Shown here: positions 10,884 through 20,136 of the stretch, piece by piece
Layout of the letters: every line of letters begins with the position of its first letter
Position numbering within the stretch: the first letter of the stretch is position 1
Assembly (NCBI GenBank): GCA_012511245.1
Contig: JAAZGM010000017.1
Coordinates: 1-54,342, forward strand
Source: Methanomicrobiales archaeon
Lineage (GTDB): Archaea > Halobacteriota > Methanomicrobia > Methanomicrobiales > Methanoculleaceae
Direction of reading: 5' to 3'
Length of the DNA stretch: 54,342 nt
The notes under the pieces: generated by a model
What the model saw: only the letters and a program-made list of their open reading frames with translations
Database searches by the model: none
What the model was told of the DNA's origin: nothing
Made by a program: the position numbers and the translations under genes

Positions 10884-12116
10884 TCACACCTTGATCTTCA
10901 GAACCTGCATGCAATACTGATCCACAGACATGAAGAACACGGATCTTGCACGTTTCGCCCGCTCCTCATCCCCTTCGATGAAGTCGCGAAGGACATACTC
11001 CAGCACCGTGATGTAGTATTCCCGCCCGGACGAAGCCTTCTTTGCCCCCTCAAAGCAGACGTAACTCTCCGTCTTGTGGTTGCACATGACCTCGATGACG
11101 GCATCGAGCAGCAGGAGCAGGTGCCGGGGGAAGTCCTTCAGGATCGCCAGTTTCCGGAAACTCGCATATGACCTCGACTGGGCTCCGAGGATGGCGAGTT
11201 TCATCCCATAGTAGAGCGGTTCAAGATCATCAGGATACTGCTGCATCATCTGTTTAACGACAGCAGCAGCGTCGTTTCCGTTGCGCATCTCCACATGCAT
11301 GTTGAACGCCTCCACAAGGAAGAAGCGATCGTCTGAGAACTGCTCCGTCGCATGGGTAAGGAGGTTGTTCCGGCGTTCAAACTCACCATCATCCTTCGTT
11401 TTGGTTATACCGATGCGGTAAAACTCCGGATTGCTCGGAAACCACGTGAACGCCAGATCCAGCATGAACCAGAAGATCAAATCCAGCCGGTTGTCCTTGC
11501 GATTGAAGAAGTCGAGACGGTTGAGCGGGGCGCAGGTGCGGGAGACGCTCAACATCTCCTCACGGGCATGCAGTTCCATGTCGTCGGGTTGAAACCTCGG
11601 CTTCGGATTCTTCGCAAGGGAGAGCGCGTAGAAACAGTAGGCAATTGCTGCGTTGATGCGGCCATCGTATCCTTTATGGGGAGCAAGGTACTCAATCGCC
11701 TGATAGTAGTTGCCGGAATCGATCAGTTTGAGAGCCACGACCACATCGAGCGCCATCCGCCCCTTGCGGCGGCGCTTATTCCCCATGGCGTGGCGCAAAA
11801 CCTTCTCAAGAAATTCCGGAGTAGGGGCCTCGCGCACGGTGTTGAGAAGTGTAGAAACGGTTGCATCGATGAAATCATCGTATGTCTGGTCATCGAGCTC
11901 GGGAAACGTCTTATCGAGCGTGGCAGCAACGTGCCCAAAAAAGACCGGGAGATTTCCTTCGACCTGTCCGATGTTCTTTATGATGTAATCATCCATGGTA
12001 GCCCGGAGCTGCTCAAGCCGCCTGTTCCGGAGCGCCTCGGGCTGCCACGTATCTTCCATACCGTATCGGTTGAAAGCAGGAGAGATATTTGTTGTTATAT
12101 GATTTTCAGGGATCAT
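10884..12116 (-). CDS. Conserved hypothetical protein, alpha-helical/TPR-like
   Basis: 410-aa ORF with natural amino-acid composition in lower-GC codons; no family recognised. Confidence 0.7.
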   Translation of the reverse strand: MIPENHITTNISPAFNRYGMEDTWQPEALRNRRLEQLRATMDDYIIKNIGQVEGNLPVFFGHVAATLDKTFPELDDQTYDDFIDATVSTLLNTVREAPTPEFLEKVLRHAMGNKRRRKGRMALDVVVALKLIDSGNYYQAIEYLAPHKGYDGRINAAIAYCFYALSLAKNPKPRFQPDDMELHAREEMLSVSRTCAPLNRLDFFNRKDNRLDLIFWFMLDLAFTWFPSNPEFYRIGITKTKDDGEFERRNNLLTHATEQFSDDRFFLVEAFNMHVEMRNGNDAAAVVKQMMQQYPDDLEPLYYGMKLAILGAQSRSYASFRKLAILKDFPRHLLLLLDAVIEVMCNHKTESYVCFEGAKKASSGREYYITVLEYVLRDFIEGDEERAKRARSVFFMSVDQYCMQVLKIKV

Positions 12117-12271
12117 CTGCCGAAAAATAGCATAAAATCACATATTTGCTGCATTAAGGGCAAATTTTGCAGAAAAAGATTTAAAAAGAATCAGGAGCGG
12201 CAACAGGGTGCACCGCCGGGGAGCGCAGTACCCCGCCGGGGTTCTTGAGTCGGCACCCGACCCACACCCCC

Positions 12272-12574
12272 TCATTCCGCGATAGGGATCTCTTTTGTCT
12301 CCTCCGGGACGGGCTGCATATAGGGAACGTCCACAGCGAGCAGGCCGTTTCGGAACGTCGCCTTCGCCTTGTTGGTGTCGACCGGGCAGCCGATCGCGTA
12401 GGTGCCGACGTAACGAACGTCGCCCCGGGCTGCGTCGATGGAAAAACTGGTCTCCTGCATCTTGAACGTGATATCCTTCTTATCGACCCCGGGTAGCTCG
12501 ATCTCGATGTGCAGGTTCTCCTCGTTCTCGTCTGAGTAAGCGCAGACGTAGGGTGCAACTCTCAATGCTGCCAT
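12272..12574 (-). CDS. hsp20: Hsp20/alpha-crystallin family small heat shock protein
   Basis: ENLHIEIELPGVDKKDITFKMQETSFSIDAARGDVRYVGTYAIGCPVDTNKAKATFRNGLLAVDVPY. Confidence 0.9.
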   Translation of the reverse strand: MAALRVAPYVCAYSDENEENLHIEIELPGVDKKDITFKMQETSFSIDAARGDVRYVGTYAIGCPVDTNKAKATFRNGLLAVDVPYMQPVPEETKEIPIAE

Positions 12575-12681
12575 CTTACAACCTCGGCACCAGAGGTGCG
12601 GGAATGCTATTTAATAGTTGCCTCCCGGCACGGCCGGGTCAGGGTGCGGAGGCTTTATCCCCTCCCCATCGAGTATCATGC

Positions 12682-13071
12682 ATGAGCGAGCGGTTCATCA
12701 TCACCCGGCACCGCACCGACTGCTACCATTGCGGCAAAGACGCCGACCAGGTCATAACGGTGGTCTCCACGCAGGCGCAGGTGGTCTGCTCGGCCTGCGG
12801 TGCAACACGGGTATTCATCCCGCGATTCGAGGATACAGGGTCGATCGGAACCTGCACACCGATCGGACGCTACGATCTCTGGACCATCAAGGCCGTCGGC
12901 CGGTGCAAAAACTGTGGGGTCACGGGTCCGCACGACCTTGTGGTCGGGAGCGGGCACCTCACGACCCGGTGCCGGAACTGCGGTTACACGCACTTCTACC
13001 GGTTCAATCTCGAGTATATAGAGCAATGCCCCCCGGGCGAAGGGGAGGTCAGCGCTCCTCCCGAACCATAG
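12682..13071 (+). CDS. Zinc-ribbon protein with four CxxC motifs
   Basis: CYHCG, CSACG, CKNCG and CRNCG in a 129-aa ORF; start trimmed to MSERFIITRHRTDC. Confidence 0.75.
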   Translation: MSERFIITRHRTDCYHCGKDADQVITVVSTQAQVVCSACGATRVFIPRFEDTGSIGTCTPIGRYDLWTIKAVGRCKNCGVTGPHDLVVGSGHLTTRCRNCGYTHFYRFNLEYIEQCPPGEGEVSAPPEP

Positions 13072-13294
13072 CGATCGCCTGCTTCGGGCACTCGTTTGCG
13101 CAGATACCACATCCTTTGCAGTAATCGAGGTCGATGTTGAGTTCCTCGTCGATGACACCGTCCGGGCAGTACTGGATGCAGAGGCCGCAGGAGTTGCACG
13201 CCTCCTTATCTACGACCGGCCGGAACGTCCGCCACGTCCCGGTCTTACCTGACGCGGCCTCCTTCGGCCTGCTGAGCGCAAGTCTCTCTCTCAT
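13049..13294 (-). CDS. porD: Pyruvate synthase (pyruvate:ferredoxin oxidoreductase) delta subunit, 2x[4Fe-4S]
   Basis: CNSCGLCIQYCPDG and CKGCGICANECPKQ; last gene of a tightly coupled four-gene operon. Confidence 0.92.
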   Translation of the reverse strand: MRERLALSRPKEAASGKTGTWRTFRPVVDKEACNSCGLCIQYCPDGVIDEELNIDLDYCKGCGICANECPKQAIAMVREER

Positions 13295-13818
13295 ACCTTC
13301 AACTCCTCATATGCCGCTCTGGCAGCCTTCACGTTCCGTTCATCGGTGAACATCTCGCGGATCGCCTGCTCTGCCGACGGGAGGGTGACGACCCCCATCT
13401 TCGCAAGCGCACCAAGCACCGGGGTGTTCAGGATAGGACTTCCCGCAATCACGAGGTTCTCAGCGAGTGCGATCCCGGTCAGGTCGACGTAACGGCAGGT
13501 CCCGTTGCACCCCGGAAGGGGGTGCGCACTGTTCAGGAGGACCTCGCCGTCTGCCCTGAGACCGTCGAGGACGTCCACCACGTCCATGATGCTCGTGTCG
13601 AGCACGATCACGAGATCCGGTTCGTGGATCTGGCTGTAGACCTTGATCGGCTCATCGTCGATCCGAACAAACGAGACGACCGGCGCCCCACGCCGCTCCG
13701 CCCCGTAGAACGGGCAGGCGGTCGCGTGCTTCCCGTCCCTGAATGCCGCAAGGGCAAGGAGTTTCGCGGCGGTGACGCCGCCCTGCCCGCCCCGGGAATG
13801 GATCCGTATCTCATACAT
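13291..13818 (-). CDS. porC: Pyruvate synthase gamma subunit
   Basis: EIRIHSRGGQGGVTAAKLLALAAF...PFYGAERRGAPVVSFVRID. Confidence 0.93.
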   Translation of the reverse strand: MYEIRIHSRGGQGGVTAAKLLALAAFRDGKHATACPFYGAERRGAPVVSFVRIDDEPIKVYSQIHEPDLVIVLDTSIMDVVDVLDGLRADGEVLLNSAHPLPGCNGTCRYVDLTGIALAENLVIAGSPILNTPVLGALAKMGVVTLPSAEQAIREMFTDERNVKAARAAYEELKV

Positions 13819-14923
13819 GGTCGCTCACCCCGAACCAGGTCTCGGTGCCGGGACGACGGTTCCGGACGAAGTCCGCTATGTCGTTGTAGGTGACTTCCTG
13901 GCCGCCGAGACCGGCGATGACGCTGTAGGGCTCGATACCGGTCTTCGACCGGATGGCATGCGCCACCACGCCGCCAAACCCGAACGAGTAGTCGCGGTCG
14001 ATGACAACGACATCCCGCCCGGCAAGGTCGAGGTCAGGGAAGGGCCGGAACCAGCGCAAACGCATCGATCCGGCCTTTATACCCTCATCGCGGAGGCGGT
14101 CGATCGCCACCTCGGCCTCTTTTCCGAGCGTTCCCATCGCGACGACGATGACGTCGGCGTCCTCACACCGGTAATCCTCTGTTGGGCCGTAGGAGCGGCC
14201 GAACCGTTCCGCAAACTCGCGTTCGACCTCTGCGATCACGCCTCTCGCGTCGCGCATCGAGCGTTCGATATCCCACCGGAACCGGAAGTAGTCGGCCGGC
14301 CCGGTCATGGGCCCGTAGCCGCAGGGGTTCTCCGTGTCGATGGCGTGCGGGAGGTGGTAGGGCGGCAGGAAATCCCCGATCTCCACCGTATCGAGCGATT
14401 GTGTGATATGACTCAGGGCAAACCCATCCAGGTTGACCATCATCGGGAGGAGGACCCGCTCGTCCTCGGCGATCTTGAACGCCATCAACGTGGCGTCGTA
14501 GGCCTCCTGGACGGTGCCGACGAAGACCTGAAGCCATCCCGTGTCGCGCTGGGAGAAGGCATCGGTATGCTCCGCCCAGGTGTTCCACCCTGGCCCGAGG
14601 GCGCGGTTGACGTTTGCCATCACGATCGGGAGACGCGCGCCCGCCGCCCAGTGGACCATCTCATGCATGTAGAGGAGGCCGTGGGAACTCGTCGCCGTGA
14701 ACGTCCGCACCCCGGCAACACTCGCCCCTATGCAGGCAGCCATCGCCGAGTGCTCGCTCTCCACCGGGACGTAACGGCTCTCAAGGTCGCCAGCGGTGAC
14801 GTACTCGGCGATCTGCTCGACAATCTCCGTCTGGGGGGTGATCGGGTATGCGGCGATGACACCCGGTTTTGCGGCTTTCACCGCATCGGCCACCGCCTTG
14901 TTGCCGGTCGCGATCGTCAACAT
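13811..14923 (-). CDS. porA: Pyruvate synthase alpha subunit
   Basis: GNKAVADAVKAAKPGVIAAYPITPQTEIVE...ESEHSAMAACIGASVAGVRTFTATSSHGL. Confidence 0.94.
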   Translation of the reverse strand: MLTIATGNKAVADAVKAAKPGVIAAYPITPQTEIVEQIAEYVTAGDLESRYVPVESEHSAMAACIGASVAGVRTFTATSSHGLLYMHEMVHWAAGARLPIVMANVNRALGPGWNTWAEHTDAFSQRDTGWLQVFVGTVQEAYDATLMAFKIAEDERVLLPMMVNLDGFALSHITQSLDTVEIGDFLPPYHLPHAIDTENPCGYGPMTGPADYFRFRWDIERSMRDARGVIAEVEREFAERFGRSYGPTEDYRCEDADVIVVAMGTLGKEAEVAIDRLRDEGIKAGSMRLRWFRPFPDLDLAGRDVVVIDRDYSFGFGGVVAHAIRSKTGIEPYSVIAGLGGQEVTYNDIADFVRNRRPGTETWFGVSDHV

Positions 14924-15834
14924 ACGCCTTCCTCCTCACGTGCGATCCGTTCGATATTCTGCCGCACCTGCTGGCGCATCAGATCAAGGGTCGCCGGGTC
15001 CAGGTTCTTGAACCTGCCCTGGCCCCGTATATAATCCTCGAGGGGCGCGGGACGCTTCATCGCCGCTCTTGACGGGCCGCTGATCGAGAGTTTCCCGAAC
15101 TCGCGCTCGTAGAGGATCCATGTTCCGGTCTTCACGGCGAGTTTTCCCATCTCGACCGTCTTCTCCGTGGGGTAGCGCCACCCCGGCGGGCACGGCGCGA
15201 GGATATGGATGAACTTGGGCCCCTCGATCGAGAGCGCCTTCTTGACCTTCTTGTAGAGGTCAAGAGGATAGGCGCTGCAGGCGGTCGCCATATAGGGCGG
15301 GTTGTGCGCCGCGATGATCCGGTCGAGGTCTTTCTTGGCGGTGGGCTTGCCGCCGGGGGTCGTCGTCGTGCGCGCCCCGAGCGGTGTCGAACCCGATCTC
15401 TGCATGCCGGTGTTGCCGTATGCCTCATTATCGTAGCAGATGTAAAGGAAATTGGTGCCGCGCTCGAAAGCGCCGGAAAGCGCCTGGATCCCGATATCAA
15501 CCGTTCCGCCATCACCTGCATAGGCGATGACGTTGGTCTCTCTTCCCATGGCTGAAAACGCCTCGCTCATGCCGGAGGCGCAGGCAGCAGCAGCCGCGAA
15601 CGCCACGTTATAGACAGGCACGTTCATCGCCGTGCCGGGGTAGATCCCCTGGATGACGCTGGTGCAGCAGGCGGGTACGACCAGGACAGTGTCGGGTCCG
15701 GCGGCTTTGAGCACGTAGCGCAGGCACAGGGAAGAGCTGCACCCCGCACAGGCGGATGTGCACTTATAGAGATACTCCTCCTTTGGAATCGCTGACAAAT
15801 TGGTTACACTCCTCTCGACTATATTTGTCATCAA
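14917..15834 (-). CDS. porB: Pyruvate synthase beta subunit (TPP binding)
   Basis: CAGCSSSLCLRYVLKAAG, AYAGDGGTVDIGIQALSGAFERGTNFLYICYDNEAYGNTGMQRSGSTP. Confidence 0.95.
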   Translation of the reverse strand: MMTNIVERSVTNLSAIPKEEYLYKCTSACAGCSSSLCLRYVLKAAGPDTVLVVPACCTSVIQGIYPGTAMNVPVYNVAFAAAAACASGMSEAFSAMGRETNVIAYAGDGGTVDIGIQALSGAFERGTNFLYICYDNEAYGNTGMQRSGSTPLGARTTTTPGGKPTAKKDLDRIIAAHNPPYMATACSAYPLDLYKKVKKALSIEGPKFIHILAPCPPGWRYPTEKTVEMGKLAVKTGTWILYEREFGKLSISGPSRAAMKRPAPLEDYIRGQGRFKNLDPATLDLMRQQVRQNIERIAREEEGVC

Positions 15835-15934
15835 TTGTAATGAGGGTTTTTACGATCCGGCTCCCGGGAACCCGGCAGTCTCCCGAAAAATAGCCGGCCG
15901 GAACGGGGGGTGCGCCGGAAAGCCGCACATCCAC

Positions 15935-17044
15935 TCAGTTCCCGGCGTTCTGTCCGGGCATCTGCATTCTCGTCGCCGACTCCGGGCGAAAGAACCGCCG
16001 GATGAGGCCGGCATAGCACCTCAAACAGAACGGTGTGAAGAACCAGACTCCCATCTCCATGAGCGGCAGAAGACCCCGCCGGCGTATCCGGTAACGGTAA
16101 CTCTCGATGTTCATCTTCATGTAGACCGGCGCGATCTCCTCAAACCACTGTGCCCGGGTGAACCTGCCCTCGGCGACCGGCTGCGATATCTCTGAGAGGA
16201 AACTCAGGATCTCCCCGGCCATCGGCTCTTCCGCAGGACGGGGTATGCAGTCGTCGTCGATGACGAGCGGCACCACCTCATGCGCCCCGACGATGCCGTT
16301 CTTCTGCAGATCGACCGAGAGCAGGATCGCCTCCCGCGAGAGGTTGTGCGGCCAGCGCGGCTCGAACTGGAACATGCCAAGAGAGTAAGCGATAAGCCCC
16401 CCGTTGTAGCGCTCTACCGCCTGCATGGTGTGGGAGTGGTGTCCGAGGATCAGGGTGGCACCCGCATCGATGAGCCGGTGGGCAAGCTCGATCTGCTCAG
16501 GAGATGGGTAGTAGGCCATCTCCGTTCCCCAGTGCAGCGATATGGCGATATGGTCGCATCGGCCCGCAAGGGTAGCAATGTCCGCGAGGATATCCTCTTC
16601 GACCAGGCGGTTGACCGAGATTTCACGTGATATAGCAAGTTTTCCGGTTGTGTAGGCCGCAAACCCAATTGAGATGCCGTTTCGCTCGATGATGACCGGT
16701 TCTTGCCGATCTGCACTCGCCGATCCGCCGATAGCGAGGATACCTCGCCGTTCAAGCGCATCCAGGGTGTTTCTGAACCCTTCGACACCGAGGTCGCCGG
16801 AGTGGTTGTTTGCAACGCTCATGACATCGAACCCGGCCGCCTCAAGGTGTCGGGCAGCATCCGGGCTGGTGAAGATCACATGATGCTTCTCTGCCGGTTT
16901 CCCTGTATCCGAGAGCGTGGTCTCCAGGTTCCCAAAGAGGATATCCTTATCCTGGAGGAGATGGTCGACCTCCTCGAAGGGGTATCGGTGGTCTGCTGTA
17001 CGAACCCATATGTCGCCTGCTGCGATCAATCGTAGCCTTTGCAT
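15935..17044 (-). CDS. CapA family protein (PGA_cap metallophosphatase fold)
   Basis: RLIAAGDIWV..., ILFGNLETTLSD, MSVANNHSGDLGVEGF, HWGTEMAYYPSPEQIELAHRLIDAGATLILGHHSHTMQ. Confidence 0.92.
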   Translation of the reverse strand: MQRLRLIAAGDIWVRTADHRYPFEEVDHLLQDKDILFGNLETTLSDTGKPAEKHHVIFTSPDAARHLEAAGFDVMSVANNHSGDLGVEGFRNTLDALERRGILAIGGSASADRQEPVIIERNGISIGFAAYTTGKLAISREISVNRLVEEDILADIATLAGRCDHIAISLHWGTEMAYYPSPEQIELAHRLIDAGATLILGHHSHTMQAVERYNGGLIAYSLGMFQFEPRWPHNLSREAILLSVDLQKNGIVGAHEVVPLVIDDDCIPRPAEEPMAGEILSFLSEISQPVAEGRFTRAQWFEEIAPVYMKMNIESYRYRIRRRGLLPLMEMGVWFFTPFCLRCYAGLIRRFFRPESATRMQMPGQNAGN

Positions 17045-17049
17045 GGTTT

Positions 17050-18474
17050 TCACATCAGATTGTCCCATTGATCCGGCGGGAGATCCTGTACCAGGAACCG
17101 GTGCTTCCCGCTCCGGGTGCGGGGTATTTCATCGACGAAACGGATGGTCACATCCACATTGCCGTCGAACTTTCTGTTGAGTTCCCGGAGGATACGTTGC
17201 GTATCGCGGTCGCTGTACCCGGGTTTTCGTACGATCCGGAGCAGCGCCATTCCTCTCATTTCCTGGTGGAACTGGAACTGTACAACGTTGTCGAAGATAT
17301 CGGAGTGCATGTTGACTGCAGTCATCGATATGAGGCGGTGATCCTTCGTCACGATGAACTCCTGGAGGCGCCCCTCGACCCGTTCGAGCATCGGGTAGGG
17401 CCGGCCGCAGGCACAGGAGTTCGTCCCGAGCACCGCGACATCCATGGTGCGGTAACGGATGAGCGGGCAGATATAGTTGGTGAGGTTGGTAGAGACCACC
17501 TCCCCCATAGCCCCCGGTTCCTCGACCGGTTGACCATCCTGCCCGATCAACTCGACGATACCGTACTCGGGGAAGATGTGGTAACGGGTGCTCTCTTCGC
17601 ACTCGCCGGCAAGCACCGTCTGCTCGGAGTTGCCATACCAGGAGAAGACCCGGCAGCCGAAAGCCTCGGTGAGGAGGTCACGCTGCCAGGGGTAGAGGTT
17701 CTCTGAACCGCAGAGGATCGCCCGGACAGTCGGGAACGGTTCGATCCCGTGCTCCCGCATGTACCGGGCGAGGATCACGACCGTGGAGGGGTAACCCTGG
17801 ATGAACCGGGGTTTGAACCTCCGGATCTGGTCGATGTAGGCGGGCAGGGTCTCTCCAGTCATATGGTGGGAGGACATCAGGAGCCACCGGCCAAAGAGGG
17901 TCTTTTCCCAGTAAATACTATCTTTTGCCGATCCAACAATATGGCCTCGGAGGACGACGCAACGGTCGGTAAACCGGTATCCGACGCGATCCCACTGGGT
18001 CTTCATGAACGCCCATTCCCGGGCGCGGGATGCCCCTTTCTCATAGTAGAAGCCGACCGGGATGCCGGTTGATCCGCCGGTGGTGACGTACTCGAAGGCA
18101 GACTCAGGATAGTTCTGGGCCTTCAGGTCAGGGAGGTTGTTCTGGAGGTCAGCCCGGGTCAGGAAGGGAAGGAGGGCGAGATCGGCAGGGGTCATGATAT
18201 CCTCCGGGACAAGGGAGCGCTCCTGAAAGATCCGGCGGTAGTAGGGAACGTTCTCATAGGCATGATCGAGCAGGTGTGCAAGCGTTTTCGTTTGATAGGC
18301 TGCAATTTTTTCCCGGTTCCACCGGCAGGACTCCCGGAGGAGTGCATAGGTCTCCCTATATACAGAATACATAGGGAGGAGACGAAGCACCCTCACTGTC
18401 ATCGAATCTTCAAGACGGGATACCCCTAGCTCCCGATGATTCACCTGCACACCTATCGACATCGCACATTGCAA
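17050..18474 (-). CDS. Phenylacetate-CoA ligase-like / CapK family adenylate-forming protein, copy 1
   Basis: HLLDHAYENVPYYRRIF, GGSTGIPVGFYY, VFSWYGNSEQTVLAGEC, CPLIRYRTMDVAV. Confidence 0.9.
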   Translation of the reverse strand: MQCAMSIGVQVNHRELGVSRLEDSMTVRVLRLLPMYSVYRETYALLRESCRWNREKIAAYQTKTLAHLLDHAYENVPYYRRIFQERSLVPEDIMTPADLALLPFLTRADLQNNLPDLKAQNYPESAFEYVTTGGSTGIPVGFYYEKGASRAREWAFMKTQWDRVGYRFTDRCVVLRGHIVGSAKDSIYWEKTLFGRWLLMSSHHMTGETLPAYIDQIRRFKPRFIQGYPSTVVILARYMREHGIEPFPTVRAILCGSENLYPWQRDLLTEAFGCRVFSWYGNSEQTVLAGECEESTRYHIFPEYGIVELIGQDGQPVEEPGAMGEVVSTNLTNYICPLIRYRTMDVAVLGTNSCACGRPYPMLERVEGRLQEFIVTKDHRLISMTAVNMHSDIFDNVVQFQFHQEMRGMALLRIVRKPGYSDRDTQRILRELNRKFDGNVDVTIRFVDEIPRTRSGKHRFLVQDLPPDQWDNLM

Positions 18475-18929
18475 TACACCGTATTAAATGTTATGATCAC
18501 CATGGGACACGGCAATACCAGCACCACGGGGGAGAGGGCAGGAGTCCCCGGACACTGCGCCCGATCAGAAGAAGTTCTCAGAGCACGGGAGAGTGACCAG
18601 ATCCCGGCTGGATGCGCGGTTAAAATGCTTCAAAAACTCAGGAAAAAGATTGTTCTCGGTGATTATCACCCAGATGTCACCATACACACCTGCTGAATTG
18701 CCCGCCCACGAGCAGAACGAGACATCATCCATGGCAAGGAGGCGGAGGGCAACCATGCCCCTACCTCACATGTCCCGACATATAATAGTTGCTGCCGGGG
18801 AGCAGACGCTGCCGCTGCGACCGGGCGTCCATGTCCGCTCGTTCCGTGCCCCATCATGCAAACCGGCAGGTGTGAAGAAAGATATATAGAGATGGGGGAT
18901 AAGGGAGTGGTCACCGGGCGCCGGAGATC

Positions 18930-19970
18930 ATGACCCGGCGTGGGGTGAGAAGAAGGATGGCCTTGAACATCGTAGAGGATAGGGATGCCTGGGACACATT
19001 CATCGACGAGAGCCCATCGGGGCTCCTCTTTCACCGATGGGACTATCTGCACCTGACTGCAAAACACACGAACTGCACTCTTTTCCCGTATGCGATCTAT
19101 AAAGGCGACGAACCGATCTGTGTATTCCCGCTCTTCTGGAAGCGGGTGCACGGCATCAACACTGTTTTTTCACCCCCGCCCCTCACGGTGATCCCCCACC
19201 TCGGGTGTGTGATGAACACCGGGTTCTATTCGCTCAAGCGGAGCAAGAAAGAGGGCTTCCTCAGACTGATTGTAGAAGACATCCGCGGGGAACTCCGCGA
19301 TCTCTCGCCGAATTACCTCTCGATAGCCTTCGTCCCGGGGTTTGACGATATACGCCACTACCTCTGGGACCGGTGCGACGCACGGGTCCGATATACCTAC
19401 ACCATCGATCTTGTGCGACCGCTTGAGGAGATCTGGAACAACCTCAATTCCAAGCTCCGCAACAAACTGAAGCAGGAGTTGAACGCCGGTCTTCGGCTGG
19501 AGAGATCCAGTGATACCTCCAAGCTCCATGCGTTCATCTCCGATCGTTATCGCGATCCATCGCTCGATATCCCCCCGATCAAACGCAACTACCTCGATGA
19601 CCTCGTGCATGCCTACCCGGAGATCGGAGTCTACACCCTCTACGATGCAGAGGACGAGGTCGTGGCCGTTGTGGCCGCCCAGGAGTACAAACGGTTCCTG
19701 CTCTGGTTAGGAACGCCGCGAATCGAGAGTGCTCATGCAGGAAATGAGTATCTCCAGTGGCTCCTGATAGAACGGGCGCATGCCGAAGGCTACAGAACAT
19801 TTGAGAATATGGGTGCAAACAACCCCGGTCCGGCCCTCTTCAAATCACGATTTAACCCGGATCTCACGATGTACTTCGAGATCGAGAAGAAAGATACTCT
19901 CGGAGCAGTCTCCGAATGGGCATACATTACTTTTGTCAAACGCCTGATGATGGCGACCGGAAGGGTTTAG
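18930..19970 (+). CDS. FemAB/GNAT-like (BioF2-type) acyl or aminoacyl transferase, copy 1
   Basis: LNIVEDRDAWDTFIDESPSGLLFHRWDYLHL and C-terminal GNEYLQWLLIERAHAEGYRTFENMGAN. Start may be downstream of the annotated Met (e.g. MALNIVED). Confidence 0.82.
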   Translation: MTRRGVRRRMALNIVEDRDAWDTFIDESPSGLLFHRWDYLHLTAKHTNCTLFPYAIYKGDEPICVFPLFWKRVHGINTVFSPPPLTVIPHLGCVMNTGFYSLKRSKKEGFLRLIVEDIRGELRDLSPNYLSIAFVPGFDDIRHYLWDRCDARVRYTYTIDLVRPLEEIWNNLNSKLRNKLKQELNAGLRLERSSDTSKLHAFISDRYRDPSLDIPPIKRNYLDDLVHAYPEIGVYTLYDAEDEVVAVVAAQEYKRFLLWLGTPRIESAHAGNEYLQWLLIERAHAEGYRTFENMGANNPGPALFKSRFNPDLTMYFEIEKKDTLGAVSEWAYITFVKRLMMATGRV

Positions 19971-20136
19971 GCCGCCGGGTGGCGAGAAGGATTCCAGGAG
20001 TCCTGGCCGCCCTCTCCTCCGCTAAAAACCATGCAGGGCGATACTCCTGAAGTTTCCGGAGAAGGCATATATATACCTCCCGCCATCCTGTAGCAGGCAT
20101 AGTCTGATATGACTGCTCGGCCGGGGGCAGGGTTCT

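Noticed and set aside
13772-15034. 420-aa + strand ORF over porA/porC
   Set aside because: Antisense artefact of the por operon.
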